Assembly: GCF_949628265.1 (NCBI RefSeq)
Contig: NC_088789.1
Coordinates: forward strand, 32,233,883 to 32,297,882
Origin: Cloeon dipterum
Taxonomy: Eukaryota; Arthropoda; Insecta; Ephemeroptera; Baetidae
Length of the DNA stretch: 64,000 nucleotides
Direction: 5' to 3'
The notes beneath the pieces are model-generated. The model was not told where the DNA came from, made no database searches, and saw only the letters and a list, made by a program, of their open reading frames with translations. Below, one piece after another: positions 10,396 to 21,350 of the stretch; positions within the stretch are counted from its first letter, which is position 1, and each line of letters begins with the position of its first letter. Made by a program: the position numbers and the translations under genes.

Positions 10396-13300
10396 ATGGA
10401 AACCATGCTTTTGGGTGTGTTGGTCCTTTTTCTCGCCGCCCAGGGCTGCAGCGGGCAGCAATGTCAGGGGCACATCGACGACTACAAAATTGCCCTGGGA
10501 CGCGGCGAGCTGTGGGCCCTGAACAGTAGGATCTTTTTCTAAATTTCAATGATGAAAAAACTGTTTGATTATATTATTAAAAGTGTACGAGTCATCGACA
10601 AAGCTGCTGGATGGCGTGCTGACCGGGCTGATTGTTCCGCCGGGAAATTTCGACCAGTGCGTGGCCGTCAGGGCGCCCGAGTTCAAAGGGAAATACTGCA
10701 GAGTCAAAGTGCAGATTGCGCAAAATGTGGTAATTTTTTTAACCTCTCTGTAAAATTAAATTAATTATCGTTTTCGTCAGGGTTTGCCGCAACTGCCGAC
10801 CTACGAGGTTGCAGCCTGCGGCCCTTCGACCTGCAGCGACGACGAAATCGCTCAAATCGCCCAGTTCAACATGGGCACTGTCGGTTTAAATGTGACCAAC
10901 GCGTTCACCTACGTGCACTCGTGCGAGTACGACGGCGTCCGCAACCTGGACGGTGGCTTCTGGGCAACCATGTAGGTCTCAATAAATTAAAACCATAAAT
11001 TTTAATATAAATTATTTCTTATCTACAGAGGAGTGATGTCTTTTTTGGTGCTTCTGGTCGTGTCGGCGGCAATTGCGGATTGGTATTGCGAAAAGTTTGA
11101 GAAAAAAGTGCCCGCAGCCGTTGCCACCCTGATTGCCGCCTTCTCCCTGAGAAGCAACCTGCGGCAGTTGTTCAAGATCTCCAGGGGAAAGGTGGCCGGC
11201 CAGGTTCCGTGCGTTCACGGAATCAGGGTCATCAGCACTATTTGGGTCGTCGTAGGCCACAAATACGAAATCTACATCGCGGCCATGCCTTTTATGAACA
11301 CCTTCGAGTTCTTCACGGTGTGTCTATATTTTTGTTTCCTTTTTTTAATTAAATTAGGCGTTTGTTTATACAGCTGCCGCAGGAGTTCAGCTCGATGCCG
11401 TACATTAATTCCTTGTTTTCCGTCGACACCTTTTTTGTGCTGAGTGGATTTCTGGTCACTTATGTTTATTGCACTGACGTCATCAAAGGCAGAAAATTTA
11501 ATATTATTCAGTACTACGTCTACAGATATTTGAGGTAACAAAATTAAATAATCAGCATGTTTAGTTATCATTTCTCTTTGCTCTAATTAATTCGAGATTA
11601 AGAGGGGAATTCCCAACTGTGATTAATCTTTGGCAGACTGACTGCTCCGGTTGCTATGATGGTCCTTTTCGTTGCTTTCGTTATCTACTACATTGGTAGA
11701 GGCCCGCAGTGGAACACTCTTTTCTGGTTTCAGTCTCAAACTTGTAGGGACAGATGGTGGACCACTCTCCTCTACGTAAACAACCTCGTCGATTATCCAT
11801 CCATGAGCACGGTAATAAGAGCAGACCTGAAAATGTTTACCTCATATAATTTTTATTAATTGGCAGTGCGTGCCAGTGTCTTGGTATCTGTCGGTGGACA
11901 TGCAGCTCTCCTGGGCGGCACCGATCGTGCTTCTTCCGCTCATGCGTTGGCCAAAGTACACCCTGATCGGGATTGGCGGTCTGATTTTCCTGAGCACCAG
12001 CCTGATATTTGGTCTGACCTACGCCTACGATTTCTTCTGGACCTACCCTGTCTACAACATTCCCCAGTTAAAAGAATATTCATTTTTTGGTTTAAATTTA
12101 AATTTTAATTATTTTACAGCCCAAACAGCCTTCCTGATTACTGGTTTTGGTGTTACATCATGCCTTGGATGCGTGCCCAACCCTACCTGGTGGGCATGGC
12201 CCTCGGCTGGTTCATGAGCAAGCCTCGCAAGGTTCCCTTCAACCGCCTTTGGGCAGTAGTCATCTGGCTTCTCAACACGGCCTGCGTCCTCACCGTTTTA
12301 TTTACGATTGCCTTGGCGTACCGCCCTGAACACCCGTACAACGAGACCGAAGCCGCCTTTTACAATTCGCTGCACAGGCTCATGTGGGGCCTCAACATCG
12401 CCTGGATTATCTACGCCTGTTCAAACGGCCTCGGAGGTGAGCTCTGATTCTTCCCTTTTATATTTCAGGTTGTTGTTTCTATGATTTTTTTATTCTTCCT
12501 CTTTACAAGGATCCTTTGTCTCCTTCTCCTACCCCTTCCCTTCCGTTGTCCCACGTCCCTTTGTCCTACTGTCCGAAGTCCATTTGTCCAAAGTCATATT
12601 GTCCCTTTGTCCTATAGTCCCTTTGTCCTATTGTCCCTTTGTCCTATTGTCCCTTTGTCATATTGTCCCTTTGTCCTATAGTCCCTTTGTCCTATTGTCC
12701 CAAGTTCCTTTGTCCAATTGTTCCAAGTCCCTTTGTCCAATTGTCCGAAGTCCCTTTGTCCAATTGTCCCAAATCCCTTTGTCCAATTGTCCCAAATCCC
12801 TTTGTCCAATTGTCCCAAGTCCCTTTGTCCTATTGCCCCAAGTCCCTTTATCCAATTGTCCCAAGTCCCTTTATCCAATTGTCCCAAGTCCCTTTGTCCT
12901 ATTGTCCCGAGTCCCTTTGTCCTATTGGTGTGAGTTCCTTTGTCCTATTGTCCCAAGTCCCTTTCTCCTATTGTCCCGAGTCCCTTTGTCATATTGTCCC
13001 AAGTCCCTTTATCCAATTGTCCCGAGTCCCTTTGTCCTATTGTCCCGAGTCTCTTTGTCCTATTGTCCCGAGTCCCTTTGTCCTATTGGTGTGAGTTCCT
13101 TTGTCCTATTGTCCCAAGTCCCTTTGTCCTATTGTCCCAATTCCCTTTGTCCTATTGTCCCGAGTCCCTTTGTCCTATTGGTGTGAGTTCCTTTGTCCTA
13201 TTGTCCCAAGTCCCTTTGTCTAATTGTCCCAAGTCCCTTTGTCCACAATTTCCTTTCCATTTCTTGTTTTTTCTCACCTTATTTTTCGTTTCCAGGCCCA

Positions 13301-13733
13301 ATTAACAGCATCCTCTCGTGGAACTACTGGCAGCCCCTCAGCAAACTGTCCTACTGCATCTTCCTGACGCACATGTTCATCATCTTCAGCGACATTGGAC
13401 TCAACAGGACTCCAGCCTACTTTTCCCAGGCCTACATGGTGCCGCATCTCAAACCATTCTACAATTCTATTTTGACGAAAATAAAATTATTCCCCAGACG
13501 CACAGCATTCTCGGCGACCTGGTGCTCGCGATTCCCTTTTCCATGCTGCTCTACCTCACCACAGAGGCGCCTTCTGTCATTCTAATTCGCAAAATCTTCG
13601 GCAAAGGTAGAGATTTTATATCAAAAATTTCGGAAATTTCAAAGACGGAATTGTGGCTTTTTGAGAGTTGATAACTGGTTATGTTTCAGACAAAAAGGCG
13701 GCGGCTCCGGCTGCGTCGGCGGAGAAGGAGTAA
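10396..13733 (+). CDS. nrf-6: NRF-6-like (nose resistant to fluoxetine) membrane acyltransferase
   Basis: Eleven exons: 10396-10525, 10584-10729, 10781-10971, 11029-11317, 11374-11534, 11637-11811, 11867-12066, 12120-12436, 13296-13438, 13498-13606 and 13690-13733. All introns are GT-AG and the joined frame is exactly 1,905 nt, or 634 residues. A signal peptide (METMLLGVLVLFLAAQG) is followed by a Cys-containing NRF domain (LWALNMYESSTKLLDGVLTG, then FDQC and KGKYC). The acyltransferase-3 part has the family motifs HGIRVISTIWVVVGH, FFVLSGFLV, WYLSVDMQL and YLVGMALGW across about ten hydrophobic segments. The C-terminus is short and Ala/Lys-rich. In this family (C. elegans NRF-6/NDG-4) the proteins affect lipid or yolk handling and drug sensitivity. 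The acyl substrate is not known. Exon 1 begins at the first ATG, ahead of a second at codon 4. Ordinary, intact gene. Confidence 0.93.
12548..13245 (+). repeat. Minisatellite in nrf intron 8
   Basis: About thirty tandem units of a pyrimidine-rich sequence. The first part repeats a 16-base unit (CCCTTTGTCCTATTGT). Then a 23-base unit appears, which is the same 16-mer preceded by CCCAAGT or CCCGAGT. A few units carry GGTGTGAGTT. The 23-base period makes all frames run without stops, which produces long but meaningless open frames on both strands. Confidence 0.95.
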
Positions 13734-14941
13734 TCCGAGCTCATTAAAGTGGCACGCATCGCTTGCTGTTTGAGTTGGATATCACGCGCGCACCATCTCA
13801 TCTCTCGCGATTCATATTCCAGCAGGTGTCGTGCTACCTGCCAACGCCGGCCGGCCGAGTGTGCCTCGACTCCAAATGAGCTGCGCCGCGGCGGCGGCGG
13901 ATCCCAATTAATTAAAACAGAACAATAAATTATTTCTGCCATAATTAAAGCCTGCCTCCGAGTGTTTGTCGTCGCGCACCTACCAGAATTATACAACCCG
14001 TGTCATTTGCTTGTTTGTTTGCTTGTTTGCAAACACGCCAAGAGCAGGTGATAAGTTTGTTTTGGTCGCTCACCTTTTCACGCGTGCAGGAATTAACAGC
14101 CAGGGACGTGAGAGGAAAATTTTATTTATATACGCGGCTCATCATCATCCCCTAATTAGCGAAATTGAGTTTGCGTAAAGCTCGCGGAGACTTGTCACAT
14201 CATTTTATTGTCACATGGCAATTATATTCCACGTCGCGGCTCGTTCGTTTATTTTTTGAAACGCGACTAGATCCAATTCATTCCGCTTTTGTAAGTATGC
14301 CAGCGATCGCGTTTCAAATCTGATTTTCCCGCGAGTTTAGTTTATTATTGCGTTAGTTGCTCGTACGTGTAATTCGATTTTTCTCGCTGCTGCCAATCTG
14401 TTTATCGCGTATCGCGCGCGCGTATTCACGCTAAACTGGATTAAATAAATAAATGCAGCCCGGTGGACGAGAGCGAGCGTGCACGCGATCGACTCGATGC
14501 TTTACTTGATTCAATCACGACTTGCCTAAACGCACGCATCAATCACTGTGTCACTTTTAAATTGACAGAATTTTTTAGACTATCAAATGAAAATATTATT
14601 TTGTGTAAAAAGATGCTTAAAACAATATTGATGCTTAAAAATTGAATAAACAAATCTAGTAATATGATAGAAAAACCAGTTTATAATTTAATTTATTAAA
14701 TATATTTTGCTTTTATTAAATTTGGATATTGTTTATTGTAATTTTAATTGATTGTTTTTTTAAAATTTATATTGGCGCGCAGATATCAAGCAATTTATTA
14801 TTTTAATTACAAAAATTGGTTCTTTCTCTGAAATGTTTATTGGTAAAAATATTATAATCTAGTAAATGCAATGAAATTTAAAACTACCTTTTTTTCTTGT
14901 AAAGCACATGTGATTGAACAGATTAAAAATAACAATTAATT
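13734..14941. other. nrf 3' region and spacer
   Basis: Starts with the nrf 3'UTR. Then comes a mixed-GC stretch (13,780-14,460) with CG-rich words and no convincing coding frame, followed by AT-rich DNA. It could include regulatory DNA. Nothing specific is recognised. Confidence 0.35.
13924..13929 (+). terminator. Likely poly(A) signal of the nrf gene
   Basis: AATAAA about 190 bases after the TAA stop. Confidence 0.5.
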
Positions 14942-15372
14942 CACCAGTTGCATAAACCCTAAGTGTTCGAAGCCGCCAATTAACAGATGGCGCCACCGTA
15001 GACTTTCGATTTTAAGGCACTTCCGCTGCGATTTCAGAATCAATCTAGCTACTGTGCATTCTTCAATTAATTTGCTAATTTTTGACGTGCTGAAAACCAA
15101 AATCGGTTCAGCCAATCGCCGTAGAATCGTGAAAAACTATTTTTTGAAAGAAAAAAATCTTTTCCAACGTTTCTACGGCGAATGGCTGAACCGATTTTGG
15201 TTTTCAGCACGTCAAAAAAAATCAAATTCATTAAAAAAAGGCAAAATAGCTAGATTGAGTCTGAAATAGCAGCGGAAATGCCTTAAAACCGCTTAAAACA
15301 ATATTTTTAAGAAAGTCTGTAGTTGCGCAATCTGTTGGCGGCTTCAAACCCTAAGGGTTTATGCAACTGGTC
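14942..15372. mobile_element. F1 foldback MITE, copy 1
   Basis: Almost completely palindromic element. Both ends carry ACCAGTTGCATAAACCC in opposite orientation. The arms continue through AAGCCGCCAA, a CGCCATCTG-type block, ACTTCCGCTGCGATTTCAG and ACCAAAATCGGTTCAGCC to a short AT-rich centre. It has no coding capacity. Copies of nearly the same length lie at 52,750 and 56,807. The flanks are AATT-rich on both sides, so the target duplication cannot be fixed. Confidence 0.9.
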
Positions 15373-15584
15373 AATTAAAATAGTTAACGGTAATAAAAGA
15401 ATTTATTATACTATTATTTTTTTAATTTCTATATTTCCTAACTTGTTTTCATCTAAAATAATAAAATATTTTTATCTAACTTCACTCACAAATTAAACTT
15501 TAATCGTTTCACAGAAATAATTACATATTATAGTAAAATCAATTCAAAACTATAATTTTAACGACAATCAAGAGAAGCCCTCGT

Positions 15585-17753
15585 CTATTCAATTTTCGGG
15601 TGTTGAGGCATGAAAATGGTGTGCACATTGAGGCTGGCCCTGAGCGTGAGGCAGCGCACCTCGTCCAGCATCAGCGAAAGCGCCTTCAGCTCCAGCTCCT
15701 GCGTCAGCAGCTGGCACGTGCGTTGCAGGGCCTGCAGCGACGCCACCGACTGCCTCGCAAATAATATGATTTGAATTAATCAGACCGTTCGGGCCGAGTT
15801 TTAATTAAATAGAGAGTACGTTTTGGCGCTGCTTCTCCAGGCGGTCGCAGTCGCTTTGCAGCTGCGACAACTCCTTCTTCAGCTGCCGCTCGGCCTGGTC
15901 ACTAAATTACCAATTTTTATTAAAGATTGTTTTTGGCGAAGATTCTGAGCACACCAATCGATTCCTGAGGGTCGAATTAGGTAAAATGGATATTTTTCAG
16001 ACCAAAAAGTGCAGCGCGACGTGCGAACTTTTTTCCCGCCAAAACATTATGAAACTAAATGCGAAGGGTGCGCATGCGTCAGAGATGTTTTGAGCATTTG
16101 AAGACAGACCACCTGTACGAATGAATTCTTTGTCGCATCCAGCCAGCTATCACGCATGCGCAATTGTCGCAAATACGTTAAATCATATTGTTTTGGCGGG
16201 AAAAAAGTCTGAACGTTGCGCTGCACTTTTTGGAGGGAAAAATTGCCATTCTAACTAATTCGACCCTCAGGAATCGATTGGTGTGCTCAGAAACTTTACC
16301 AAAACAGACGTTCTTTGAGTACCTGCATTTCTCAACGCCAGGTCTCAACTCCCGTTCGTTCAGCCTTGTCACGGCCAATTTCATGTGGTCCTTGTTCACG
16401 GCGATTGGTTGTTCGAGCTCGACCAAGATGCTCCTCACCTCAATTATTTTCTGCGTTGTCTGCCGGCAAAAACCATTTTTTTTAAAATTATTCGACATTA
16501 AAAAAATCCTAAATTTTTACCTGAGCGAGTTCGTGCTCGAGTTTTTGTTTGCTCTGCTTCGTCTCGAAGATCCTCTTTTCAAAAGCGTCATTTGTGCGCT
16601 GAAAAACCTTGCAAATGTCCTCGCAGGCGGCTCTGAGGAGGATTTCAGCGCGTGACCGCATCTCTCTCGACCTTTTCACCTGGTTGTCAGCCTGAGAAAG
16701 GTTTTGCTCCGTGTGCCACGCCCACTGAGCCTCCGAACTGCTCCTAATTTTCACCATTTGTACAGAATTTATAGAAAATAAATTGAAATTACTTGTTTGT
16801 GCTGAGCGAAAGTTCGTCAGTGAGGTTTTCCGAATTGACCGAGAGTTGGAGGCAGCGTTTGTCGACGCTCAGGGCGGCCTCCTTGCCGCTCGTGTCCTTG
16901 TTGACCTGGTAGACGGCGATCCTGAGCAGCCGCTGCTGCTCGATCAGGTCGCGTTGCAGCCTCCGCAGGTTCGACAGGGCGCTGCTGATTTTTCCCTCCT
17001 CCAGCACCAGGCTCCGCGTCACCGGATCCGCCGCTTTTTCGCTGCTCTCTCTTCCCTCTCTGAAAATTAATTAAAATTTAAATAAATTACTGGAAGGGAT
17101 TGAAATTCAAATTCTAAAAATAAAAAAATTTAATGGTGAAAAAGGAAAGTTAAGTTTTCAAGACTGTATTAAATTAATTTTTTCTGTCGACAAATTAAAA
17201 AATAAAAATGTTTGGGCATCAAAAATGATTTTTTTTAAGTGTCGATTATAGAAAATTTTCATCGAACGATATTTTTTCGAGATGGTAAAGAGTAAATTTG
17301 TTTAAATAGTATCCAAATTAATCGTTGAGAAAAATAAAAATTCCAATTTACAAAATTATTAACTTTAAAACATGAAACAAATTAAAATAAAATTTATTTT
17401 TACCTAATTTTCAAACAGTCCGTGGAAAGTTGCAAGGGTTCGTGGCATTTCTCCGCCGCGATCTGCACCCTTTCGATCAGCTCCGCCAGGGTTGCCAGCT
17501 CGGCCTCCAATTTGCGCTTGCTCAGGTCGAGCTGCGAGTGCTGGAAGCGCACCTCGTCGACCCTTTCGCGCAGATTTAAATCGGAGAGGCGCTCGCTGGA
17601 AAGGGCTCGCTGCACGCAGAGGCGGCCGACGCGCCCGGCCTCGGCGTTGGCCGCCTCCGCGGCGCGCTGGCCGCCGCCGGCCGCCTCGCAGCGGGCCGCG
17701 TTGTGCGCGTGCCACCTGAGCACCGCCTCCTCCACCTTCGCCGGACACAGCAT
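15585..17753 (-). CDS. T1: tektin, complete gene
   Basis: Microtubule-doublet filament protein of cilia and sperm flagella. Exons on the minus strand: 17404-17753, 16793-17059, 16521-16743, 16323-16459, 15820-15901 and 15585-15749. All are GT-AG and the joined frame is 1,224 nt, or 407 residues, close to the usual tektin length. The N-terminal part has the Trp-containing helix (EEAVLRWHAHNAA) and RLSDLNLRERVDEVRFQ. It is coiled coil throughout. The family signature nonapeptide (usually RPNVELCRD) appears as RPGVEKCSD across the exon 4/5 junction, which supports the splice model. The C-terminal exon reads TCQLLTQELELKALSLMLDE and ends HPKIE. Exon 1 is strikingly GC-rich. Intron 4 holds an F2 element whose end abuts the exon 4 donor. 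An X-box lies 42 bases upstream. Divergent to zinc-finger gene B1. Which tektin subclass it is remains open. Confidence 0.9.
15920..16319. mobile_element. F2 foldback MITE, copy a (tektin intron 4)
   Basis: The ends read TTAAAGATTGTTTTTGGCGA on the left and, inverted, CTCAAAGAACGTCTG on the right. Both are variants of TTAAAGACGGTCTTTGACGA. The arms share ACCAATCGATTCCTGAGGG. The interior has TTTCCCGCCAAAA and its inverse TTTTGGCGGGAAAA (E2F-like), and GCGCATGCGTCA with ACGCATGCGCAA (NRF1-like). The right end lies within a few bases of the exon 4 splice donor. Confidence 0.85.
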
Positions 17754-17794
17754 CTTCCGGATAATCGCTTCTTGTCGCCTCGTTGCTTGTTTGT

Positions 17795-17808
17795 GTTGCC
17801 ATAACGAC
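17795..17808 (+). promoter_or_regulatory. RFX X-box upstream of tektin T1
   Basis: GTTGCCATAACGAC fits the X-box consensus GYYNCCATRRNRAC and is near-palindromic. It lies 42 bases before the tektin ATG, where ciliary genes typically carry one. A (GCC)n run follows, of different length in each tektin copy. The B1 gene starts about 1.0 kb away on the other strand. Confidence 0.65.
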
Positions 17809-18824
17809 GCCGCCGCCGCCGCTGCGACGCTTTGTTTCGCTCGCGTGCCACAGTGGAAATCGGGAAAATCGCATTCACCGCCGGCTCATCGATCCCTGTT
17901 GTTAACCACGTGTTTGTTTGAATTTTCAATTTATTTAGAGATTGCTTACAGAGCGCAATTTTTGCAATTCTGATTTTTAATTTAATTTTTTTTAAGATTA
18001 ATAATAAATTTAAAAAAATTATAAAAGCTTTGGCCTCTACTGAACACCTTATAATTTATGATGAGAGGAATTGAACAATCATTTCTAGTTTTTTTTTAAT
18101 TGTAAGCCACAAACAGATCTTTAAATTTAAATAATTTATCAAAGTAATTAAATGCTTTTCAATTTTCAAATTATTTCAGCCCTCTCATTTATTAGGAAAA
18201 TTCCTCATGGGAAATAAAATTAGTAGGAATTCGCAATCTTCCCATTTTAACTATTTTCTAAAGTCAATAAAACATACAATAAGGATTAAGGCGAATTATT
18301 AAGTGATTGGTAATTGCCTTGCCAGCGAAAAAAATTCATGTTTGTCGGTGTCAATGCTCTTTAAAGAATTTCTGTTGAATTGTCACAATACATAAAATGC
18401 ATAATATCGGGCTTTAGAATTTATAAATGAACAGGAAAAATTTTCGAAATTGCTCTGCAATGAAAAAATTCAATGAATGCAGTCGAACAACCCGATTTCT
18501 CTTCTTTTTCTTTCATTCCATCGCTGGATCGAGTCGGGAGAAAATGTTTTTCATTCACGCTGCTGAGGACGAAATTTAATTCCTGCAAGTTATTGAGGTT
18601 TGTGCATAATTTATTCTGGTTTTATTCTCTTTTAATTATATTTTATTAAAGATTTTGAAAGGAATTAGCCTCATTTTGTGACTGCCGGCCTACAATCTTA
18701 ATAAACAAACTCTTGAAAGAAGTTTTTAAAGAGAGGTAAGGATCATGCCGAAAAAATTTGATTCTTCTGAATTTAACCTTTTTTTACTTCCCAGCTGAAA
18801 ATTTGTATTTTTCCTGGTAGAAAA

Positions 18825-19658
18825 ATGCCACCCAAGAAAAGTCTGACGTCCAAGGGAGAAGGAAGACAAGCTGAGGAAAGAAAAAAATGCCCTTACTGTG
18901 AAAATACTTACTCTTCAGGAAGTCTCAAAAGACATATTGAAAACAACCACAAAGCAGTCGCAATCAAATGTAAAACTGGAAGATGCGCTGCCTATTTTCG
19001 CACTGAAGAGGAAAGGAAGAAGCACAAAGAGGACGTGCACGACAAGCCTAGGGAACGACGAAAATATCCCTGCAAAATTTGTGGAAAAGAGTACTTAGAG
19101 AATAGGTATTGTTTGACGCATGTAAAAAATGAGCACAAGAAAAAAGTATTCAAATGCTCGTTTAATCGTTGCTGTTCTTACTTCTTGAATGAAAAGGACC
19201 TGGAAACCCACTTAGACGATCAGCACAAAGAAGATGAAGAGGCAAAATCCCACAAATGTGACAAATGCGATTACAAGACTAGGTTAAAAGGCAATTTAAA
19301 GCAACATGATCAAAATATGCACGGAAAAGAAAGTTTGGAATGTGACAACTGCAAGAAGAAGTATTCATCCAAGTATTCTTTGGAAAAACACATGCGTGAC
19401 GCTCACATATTGATAACATGCGGATATTGCAAGAAGGACGTTCTATGGATGAAGTACCATTCAATAAAGAAGAGCTGCAGGCGATGCAAAAGAGTGTTTG
19501 AGTGTTCTGGACTTCTTGAAGCTCATGAGAATGACAGAAACGACTGCAAGCCACCTTTGCATGAATGCACCAAGTGTTTGAAGGATTTTCCACGCAAAAG
19601 CAAATTGGAACGCCACATGAAGAGGAAGAAATGTAAACTCCTTAAACCCAAACACTGA
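18825..19658 (+). CDS. B1: C2H2 zinc-finger protein, C-terminally truncated
   Basis: 277 residues starting MPPKKSLTSKGEG. Compared with B2 and B8 it has the first nine fingers: C-x2-C and C-x4-C fingers alternate, then come the atypical CGYC...SC/CRRC...FECSG module and the C2HC finger CTKCLKDF. One extra A in the codons after KRKKCK shifts the frame and ends the protein at KPKH. The last two fingers survive downstream only as decayed sequence. A 59-base 5'UTR intron (18736-18794, GTAAGG...TTCCCAG) lies just before the start, and the ATG context is AAAAATGCC. Divergent from tektin T1. Possibly still makes a nine-finger protein. Confidence 0.75.
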   Translation: MPPKKSLTSKGEGRQAEERKKCPYCENTYSSGSLKRHIENNHKAVAIKCKTGRCAAYFRTEEERKKHKEDVHDKPRERRKYPCKICGKEYLENRYCLTHVKNEHKKKVFKCSFNRCCSYFLNEKDLETHLDDQHKEDEEAKSHKCDKCDYKTRLKGNLKQHDQNMHGKESLECDNCKKKYSSKYSLEKHMRDAHILITCGYCKKDVLWMKYHSIKKSCRRCKRVFECSGLLEAHENDRNDCKPPLHECTKCLKDFPRKSKLERHMKRKKCKLLKPKH

Positions 19659-20747
19659 ACACGAAATGCAACGGAAGAACAGAAGTCCAAACAAGATGGT
19701 TCATCTGCTCAACCCTAAACTCAACAGTTTAAATCGTTTCAACGTCTTGAAACTTCAACCTCTTTTCCAAACAAGGGTTATTTGATTAAAAATTCGAGTG
19801 TGAGCCGTGCCGGAAAAATTCCTGTTCTTGAAAAAACCTATTCAGTGCATATGAGTAGCACAGACGAAAATAGATACAGCGATCCATATTTTAGATTGAT
19901 AAATTCGATTATACGGTCCAGAAAATGTGAATAATTTGTAAATAGTTGTGCAATGCACTTTTGAATTTGAGCTAAGGGGCACCTATCAATGCCATTTTTG
20001 TAAAAAGACTAAACAATCTACATATTTTGTATAGCCAACTTCCATTCAGAAAATAAATTTTGACCAAGCATGCATGTAAACACGTTATTTGAATAACATC
20101 CAAAACCCTGATAAAGAAAACAAAAGTCATATGTATTTATTAGCTGCACGAAATAAAATGCATCGTCGAAAACGTCAAGATTTTGATCCATTTTGCCGAT
20201 TAGAAATAAAGAGTTCAAAACAAAATAATTGAATTGCATAATCTGTGATATATCTAATAGAAAAGTAACGAAATATTGGAAAATGGTGAAGAGAAGATTA
20301 ATAGCCGTGCAGTCTCACTGCTCCAAGTGCTGATATATGCACTGTCAAATAAAAACATCAAGTGAATATACGCCTGAAGTCAGTGGCATCCCTTTATTTC
20401 TTTTCACACCTTTAAGTGATTACATTAAAAGTGAACTCATAAATGTCCAGCAACGGTTCTTTGCTCTAAAGATATTTGGCTTCGCGCCGGAACAAGGATG
20501 TGAATCAGGAAATTTTCTGTTGAAATTTAAAATCATATCTAAAAAAGATTGCTTTTGAAGATTCCGAAAGGATAAAATAGCTGGCAATAAGGAATTAATA
20601 AGAGGATGAGAGACAAAAAATACAGAAAAATTGCAAATTTTGCAATTTTTTCATTTTTCTAAAATATTAGAGCGCGCGTCAAAGTGTCGTATTGCTAAAC
20701 AACCAAAAAGCTGTAATGGTAATCAATTACAGTTTTAACTGAATAAT
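19659..20747. other. 3' region of B1, conserved between units
   Basis: Holds the decayed last fingers, then a 3' flank shared by all units (ATAGTTGTGCAATGCACTTT, GCATGCATGTAAACACGTTA, AACATCAAGTGAATA). An AATAAA at 20052-20057 is the likely poly(A) signal. No independent gene is seen. Confidence 0.6.
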
Positions 20748-21110
20748 TTAAAGACCGTCTTTGACGACAAGTCGATTCCTGAGGGTCGAATTAATTAGAG
20801 TGTGTATTTTTTCCGACCATAAAGTTCAGCGCGGCGTAAGAGCGTTTTTCCCGCCAAAACAATATGAACCTAAATGCGCATGCGTCAGAGCTGGTTGGAG
20901 CATTTGCAGAGAACAGCTTGTAAGAATTACTTCTTTGTCAGATCCAGCCAGTTCTCACGCATGCGCAATTGTCGCGTTCATAAAATATTATTGTTTTGCC
21001 GGGAAAAAGGTTCGCACGTTGCGCTGCACTTTATAGAGGGAACAATGGCCATTTTACCTAATTCGACCATCTGGAATTGATTGGTGTGCTCAGAAACTTT
21101 GCCAAATTAG
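20748..21110. mobile_element. F2 foldback MITE, copy b (right end cut by hAT insertion)
   Basis: Left end TTAAAGACCGTCTTTGACGA. Internal arms as in the other F2 copies, with TTTCCCGCCAAAA intact on the left and TTTTGCCGGGAAAA, mutated, on the right. It stops at CAGAAACTTTGCCAAATTAG, where a hAT-like end begins. The missing tail (GACGTTCTTTGAG) reappears at 26,074 on the other side of that insertion. Confidence 0.8.
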
Positions 21111-21350
21111 TAGAGCACTGTGCGGTGTCAATTTTCATTACTATGGTAACCGCATTTTTTTAAATCCAAAAACCACAACTGCACCACAACCGCATCGGTC
21201 TTGACCAAAATTGCAGTTGCGGTAACCGAAAAATTACCGCAAAACCGCAATTTATTTTATGTTTTAGAACAAAATAGTTTTGTTTTGGCAAGGCTTTAAA
21301 TTTCATTATTTCTGCGTGCAACCCCAAATCTCGGGTTTTAACCATCATAA

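Noticed and set aside
12481..13305. Several open frames of 60-200 codons across the Pro/Ser/Cys-rich repeat
   Set aside because: Produced by the stop-free 16/23-base minisatellite in nrf intron 8; all frames on both strands are open there.
17404..17973. Long overlapping open frames on both strands over tektin exon 1 (Arg/Ala/Gly-rich)
   Set aside because: They result from the very GC-rich sequence of that exon. The spliced tektin frame has conserved motifs and matching splice phases; the others are low complexity and recur only because the exon is duplicated.
18478..18600. Small frame beginning MNAVEQPDFSSF, repeated upstream of most B genes
   Set aside because: Its conservation follows from unit duplication. 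In B5-B7 units indels in the T/C-rich stretch change the frame, so it behaves as leader or promoter DNA.
20761..21080. Frames inside F2 elements (FLRVELIRVCIFSDHKVQ type)
   Set aside because: They lie in palindromic noncoding arms, differ between copies by frameshifts and have no start or splice context.
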